A stretch of DNA of 64,000 bases from contig NZ_CP062260.1 of the NCBI RefSeq assembly GCF_014863545.1, positions 5,915,501 to 5,979,500 of the forward strand, given 5' to 3'. Shown in pieces: positions 60,911-64,000 of this stretch (position 1 is its first letter; every line of letters begins with the position of its first letter). The translations under genes were made by a program, and so were the position numbers. Origin of the DNA: Paenibacillus sp. JNUCC32 (GTDB taxonomy: Bacteria > Bacillota > Bacilli > Paenibacillales > Paenibacillaceae). The notes beneath the pieces are model-generated. The model was not told where the DNA came from, did no database searches, and saw only the letters and a list, made by a program, of their open reading frames with translations.

Positions 60911-62422
60911 ATGGCTATTGCGTTGTTTTGCGGAATTGTACTGCTTACGCTGATCATTACGTATTACGCTGCCAAGAAAACGACCAACACGAGCGATTTC
61001 TATACGGCAGGCGGAGGACTCAAGGGCTGGCAGAACGGGACAGCCATTGCCGGCGACTATATGTCTGCGGCCTCCTTCCTCGGGATCGCAGGCTCGATCG
61101 CGTTAGTCGGCTTTGACGGCTTCTTCTACAGCATCGGCTTCCTCGTGGCTTACCTGGTGGTGCTGTACCTTGTCGCCGAGCCGCTGCGGAACCTCGGCAA
61201 GTATACGGTGGCGGACATGATTGCCGCCCGTTTCTCCGACAAGAAGGTGCGGGGCGTGGCAGCATTGAACACGATTTCCATCTCCATCTTCTACATGATT
61301 GCGCAGCTGGTTGGAGCGGGCGCGCTGATTAAGCTGTTGTTAGGCTTGGACTATGTCACGTCCGTATTGATTGTGGGCGTGCTCATGACCATCTACGTTG
61401 TTTTCGGGGGCATGCATGCGACAAGCTGGGTTCAAATCTCGAAAGCCGTGCTGCTCATGGCCGGCACGTTCATCATCTCGCTGATCGTATTCGCCAAATT
61501 CGATTTCAGCCTGACCCAGATGTTCCACCATATGAAGACGGCCACCCCGCTGCAGGAGGCCTTCCTGAACCCGGGGAATAAATACAAAATCCCGCTCGAG
61601 ACGCTGTCCCTCAACCTTGCCCTGGTACTCGGCACGGCAGGTCTGCCGCATATTTTGACCCGCTTCTTTACCGTTAAGGACGCGAAGACGGCGCGCAGCT
61701 CCGTGGTGTACGCCACCTGGATTATCGGCATCTTCTATGTGATGACGATCTTTCTCGGATTCGGGGCAGCCGCCTTCGTAGGCGCGGCCGATATTACCGA
61801 GGTCGATAAAGCGGGCAACATGGCAGCGCCGCTCTTGGCCAAAGCGATCGGCGGCGACTTCCTGTTCGCGCTCATCTCGGCGGTTGCTTTCGCGACGATC
61901 CTCGCGGTGGTGACGGGGCTTGTGCTGTCCGCCGCATCGGCCTTCGCCCATGATTTCTACGGCCAAATCGTGCGCCGCGGCGAATCGTCCGAGAAGGAGC
62001 AGCTGAAGATGGCACGGTACGCTTCGATCGGCGTATCCGTCGTCTCGATCCTGCTAGCGTTGTTCGCGCAGAAGATGAACGTGGCGTTTCTGGTCTCGTT
62101 GGCCTTCGCCGTTGCAGCCAGCGCGAATTTGCCGGTCATTCTGTTCACCGTGTTCTGGAAGAGATTTAATACGACGGGCGCGGTCACAGGGATGCTGACG
62201 GGTTTGATCAGCACGGTGATTCTCGTGGCCCTTAGCCCGAATATATGGGATCCGGCCGGCAAAGCGATTTTGGTAGGCGATCCGATCTTCCCGATGAGCA
62301 ACCCGGGCATCGTCTCCATTCCGCTTGGTTTCCTGGCAGCCTATGTCGGCACGCTGCTCTCCTCTTCCAAGGATGAGGCGAAGTATGCCGAAGTGCTGGT
62401 CAAAGCGAATACGGGCGCATAA
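60911..62422 (+). CDS. actP: Sodium/solute symporter, acetate permease ActP type
   Basis: 503 residues with about 13 membrane helices. Family blocks: YYAAKKTTNTSDFYTAGGGLKGWQNGTAIAGDYMSAASFLGIAGSIAL, YTVADMIAARF, TAGLPHILTRFFTVKDAKTARSSV and VAFATILAVVTGLVLSAASAFAHDFY. ActP imports acetate and other short monocarboxylates with cations. It is cotranscribed with DUF485 and sits downstream of LytS/LytT, which fits control by a small carboxylate; the exact substrate (acetate or pyruvate) is uncertain. Confidence 0.92.
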   Translation: MAIALFCGIVLLTLIITYYAAKKTTNTSDFYTAGGGLKGWQNGTAIAGDYMSAASFLGIAGSIALVGFDGFFYSIGFLVAYLVVLYLVAEPLRNLGKYTVADMIAARFSDKKVRGVAALNTISISIFYMIAQLVGAGALIKLLLGLDYVTSVLIVGVLMTIYVVFGGMHATSWVQISKAVLLMAGTFIISLIVFAKFDFSLTQMFHHMKTATPLQEAFLNPGNKYKIPLETLSLNLALVLGTAGLPHILTRFFTVKDAKTARSSVVYATWIIGIFYVMTIFLGFGAAAFVGAADITEVDKAGNMAAPLLAKAIGGDFLFALISAVAFATILAVVTGLVLSAASAFAHDFYGQIVRRGESSEKEQLKMARYASIGVSVVSILLALFAQKMNVAFLVSLAFAVAASANLPVILFTVFWKRFNTTGAVTGMLTGLISTVILVALSPNIWDPAGKAILVGDPIFPMSNPGIVSIPLGFLAAYVGTLLSSSKDEAKYAEVLVKANTGA

Positions 62423-62443
62423 ACCCAACAACGGTTTCTTATG

Positions 62444-62495
62444 AAAAAAAGGGTGAACTCCGCTGGTTAACAGCGAAGGGAGTCGCCCTTTTTTT
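62444..62495 (+). terminator. Terminator after actP
   Basis: AAAAAAAGGG and CCCTTTTTTT arms enclose a GC-rich stem with a GCTG/CAGC top hairpin. Confidence 0.75.
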
Positions 62496-62558
62496 GCCAT
62501 TCTATCGTAAAATAAAAAGCAACAACATTTTGGGGCCATGGCGGAAGGAGGCAGGCAA

Positions 62559-64000
62559 GTGAACATATCCGGCATCGTTTTTTTTCTGGCGATTGTGGTC
62601 GGCACGTTAATGATTACGTATTATGCCGCCAGGCGGACAACGAGCACGAACGATTTCTATGCCGCAGGCAACCGTCTCAGCGGGCTGCAGAACGGCCTAG
62701 CCATTTCCGGCGACTATATGAGCGCGGCGTCCTTCCTTGGCATTGCGGGCTCCATTGCGGTGTACGGCTTCGACGGCTTTTTCTATTCGATCGGCTTCCT
62801 TGCCTCCTATGTGATCGTGCAGTACATCATAGCCGAGCCCCTTCATAACCTGGGCAGGTATACGATGGCGGATGCGGTGGCGGTCCGGTTCGGCGAGAAA
62901 CGGCTGCGCGGATGCATCGCCGTCAATAACATGATGATCACCGTCTTCTATATGATCGCCCAGCTCGTCGGCGCCGGGTGGCTCGTCCATTTGCTGTTCG
63001 GGCTGGAGACGTCGCTCGCCATCGTGCTGGTCGGCGGCTTAATGACCGTCTACGTCACGTTTGGCGGCATGCTCGCGACTTCCTGGGTGCAGATCGTCAA
63101 ATCCATTTTGCTGGTGAGCAGCACCTTTATCGTGAGCCTCATCGTGCTGGCAAGGTTCGATTGGGATCTGCTCGGTTTATTCGAATCCATGAAGAGGGCG
63201 ACCCCATTGCAGGAGCGTTTTCTGATGGCGGGCAACATGTTTGACCACCCGCTGGACATGCTGTCGTTTAATATGGCGCTGGTGTTAGGGACAGCGGGAC
63301 TGCCGCATATTATTGCGCGCTTTTACACGGTTAGGGACCCGCGTACGGTCCGTGCTTCGGTCAGAACGGCGACGTTTACGATCGGCGTTTTTTACGCCAT
63401 GACGATTTTTCTTGGCTTTGGAGCGGCTGCTTTCGTTGATTGGTCCATATTGTCCGAGCGGGTGGAGCTGGCGGCCCCGCTGCTCGCAAGCGAGCTGGGC
63501 GGCGAATTCTTAATGGCCTTTGTATCCGCCGTTGCCTTCGCAACGATACTGGCCGTGATCTCCGGGCTTGTGCTCACGGCCTCCTCGGCGTTTGCCCATG
63601 ACGTCTACAGCAGCATCTTCCGCAGCGGACGGGCGACCGAGGCGCAGCAGATGAGGGTGGCCAAGCTTTCGGCCATCGTCGTTGGCGCGGCTTCGATCGT
63701 GCTTGCGCTCGGGGCACAGACGCTGAACGTGGCGTTCCTCGTGTCGTTTGCTTTCGCGGTTGCCGCCTCGGCTAACCTGCCGGTGCTGCTGTTCACGCTA
63801 TTTTGGCGGAAATTTAATACGCAAGGCGCCATATCGAGCATTACGGCCGGCCTCTCGTCTTCTTTGCTGCTCATGGCTGTCGGGCCCAATGTAATGGACC
63901 CAGTGGCAGGCTGGATTCGGGCGGAAGCAATCTTCCCGCTTAAGCATCCGGGCATCGTCTCCATTCCGATCGGGTTCGCCGGCGGCATCGTCGGCACCCT
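62559..64000 (+). CDS. Second ActP-like sodium/solute symporter (cut by the window end)
   Basis: 480 residues are present; the stop lies beyond the window. The start is GTG, 7 bases after GGAAGGAGG. It is close to the first symporter throughout: YYAARRTTSTNDFYAAGNRLSGLQNGLAISGDYMSAASFLGIAGSIAV, YTMADAVAVRF, GTAGLPHIIARFYTVRDPRTVRASV, AVAFATILAVISGLVLTASSAFAHDVY. It has no DUF485 partner of its own and follows a terminator, so it is probably a separate unit that arose by tandem duplication and may have a different substrate. Confidence 0.9.
   Translation, partial: MNISGIVFFLAIVVGTLMITYYAARRTTSTNDFYAAGNRLSGLQNGLAISGDYMSAASFLGIAGSIAVYGFDGFFYSIGFLASYVIVQYIIAEPLHNLGRYTMADAVAVRFGEKRLRGCIAVNNMMITVFYMIAQLVGAGWLVHLLFGLETSLAIVLVGGLMTVYVTFGGMLATSWVQIVKSILLVSSTFIVSLIVLARFDWDLLGLFESMKRATPLQERFLMAGNMFDHPLDMLSFNMALVLGTAGLPHIIARFYTVRDPRTVRASVRTATFTIGVFYAMTIFLGFGAAAFVDWSILSERVELAAPLLASELGGEFLMAFVSAVAFATILAVISGLVLTASSAFAHDVYSSIFRSGRATEAQQMRVAKLSAIVVGAASIVLALGAQTLNVAFLVSFAFAVAASANLPVLLFTLFWRKFNTQGAISSITAGLSSSLLLMAVGPNVMDPVAGWIRAEAIFPLKHPGIVSIPIGFAGGIVGT

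Noticed and set aside
1..64000. CRISPR arrays, tRNA or rRNA genes, insertion sequences, integrases, phage genes
   Set aside because: None seen: no regularly spaced repeats with unique spacers, no cloverleaf-like sequence with CCA end, and no transposase or integrase motifs in any frame.

Overview
The window looks like chromosomal DNA of an aerobic, spore-forming Firmicute of the Paenibacillus type. Pointers are a GerA-family germinant-receptor gene, CsoR/CopZ/CopA copper genes, two T-box leaders, many YesM/YesN and LplABC-type carbohydrate genes, strong AGGAGG ribosome-binding sites, GTG/TTG starts, and an aldouronate (glucuronoxylan) utilisation cluster with the layout known from Paenibacillus. 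I saw no rRNA, tRNA, insertion sequence, prophage or CRISPR array.

Layout. 1-5.4 kb: gerA-type gene with the start of a following gene, then a GH92 mannosidase and its GntR/LacI-type regulator. 5.7-13 kb: MarR regulator, cysteine hydrolase, a DeoR - DMT transporter - phosphodiesterase operon divergent from a metallophosphoesterase, and a TetR/flavoprotein pair. 13.2-19 kb: rlmN, two small conserved proteins, a macrolide 2'-phosphotransferase behind a leader that looks like a drug-sensing attenuator, a GNAT gene, and a second GNAT gene behind a T-box. 19-27 kb: LysR with a branched-chain aminotransferase, AraC - sugar kinase - GH4 glycosidase, and an oxidoreductase coupled to an ECF41-type sigma factor whose cognate promoter is visible. 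27.3-42.6 kb: glucuronate/xylan block (uxuB-like, uxuA, GntR, uxaC, YesN/YesM, LplA/B/C-type ABC importer, GH10 xylanase, GH67 alpha-glucuronidase). 42.7-46.9 kb: copper operon. 47-50.5 kb: MarR - SDR - SDR and a luciferase-like monooxygenase. 50.6-50.9 kb: a tandem 114-bp repeat. 51-55 kb: serS with its T-box, and an ABC-2 exporter under a PadR regulator. 55-64 kb: aldo/keto reductase, a split ThrE exporter, a LytS/LytT two-component system, DUF485 plus ActP-type symporter, and a second ActP-like symporter cut by the window end.

How the genes work together. The xylan block forms one pathway: the importer brings in aldouronates made outside the cell, AguA removes methylglucuronate, the intracellular GH10 enzyme shortens the xylooligosaccharides, and UxaC/UxuB/UxuA process the hexuronate. 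A cre site and a 28-bp palindrome give likely repressor inputs. The LytS/LytT pair sits just upstream of the DUF485/ActP genes, and two 9-bp direct repeats spaced by 12 bp in that promoter region are a good candidate for its binding site.

The most interesting signals are regulatory: (i) a 12-codon peptide carrying Arg-Leu-Arg followed by hairpins and a strong terminator before the macrolide kinase; (ii) a T-box, probably for tRNA-Ile, that controls an acetyltransferase rather than an amino-acid gene; (iii) an exact ECF41 promoter; (iv) the LytTR-type repeats; (v) an SOS-like box on the promoter of a cysteine hydrolase.
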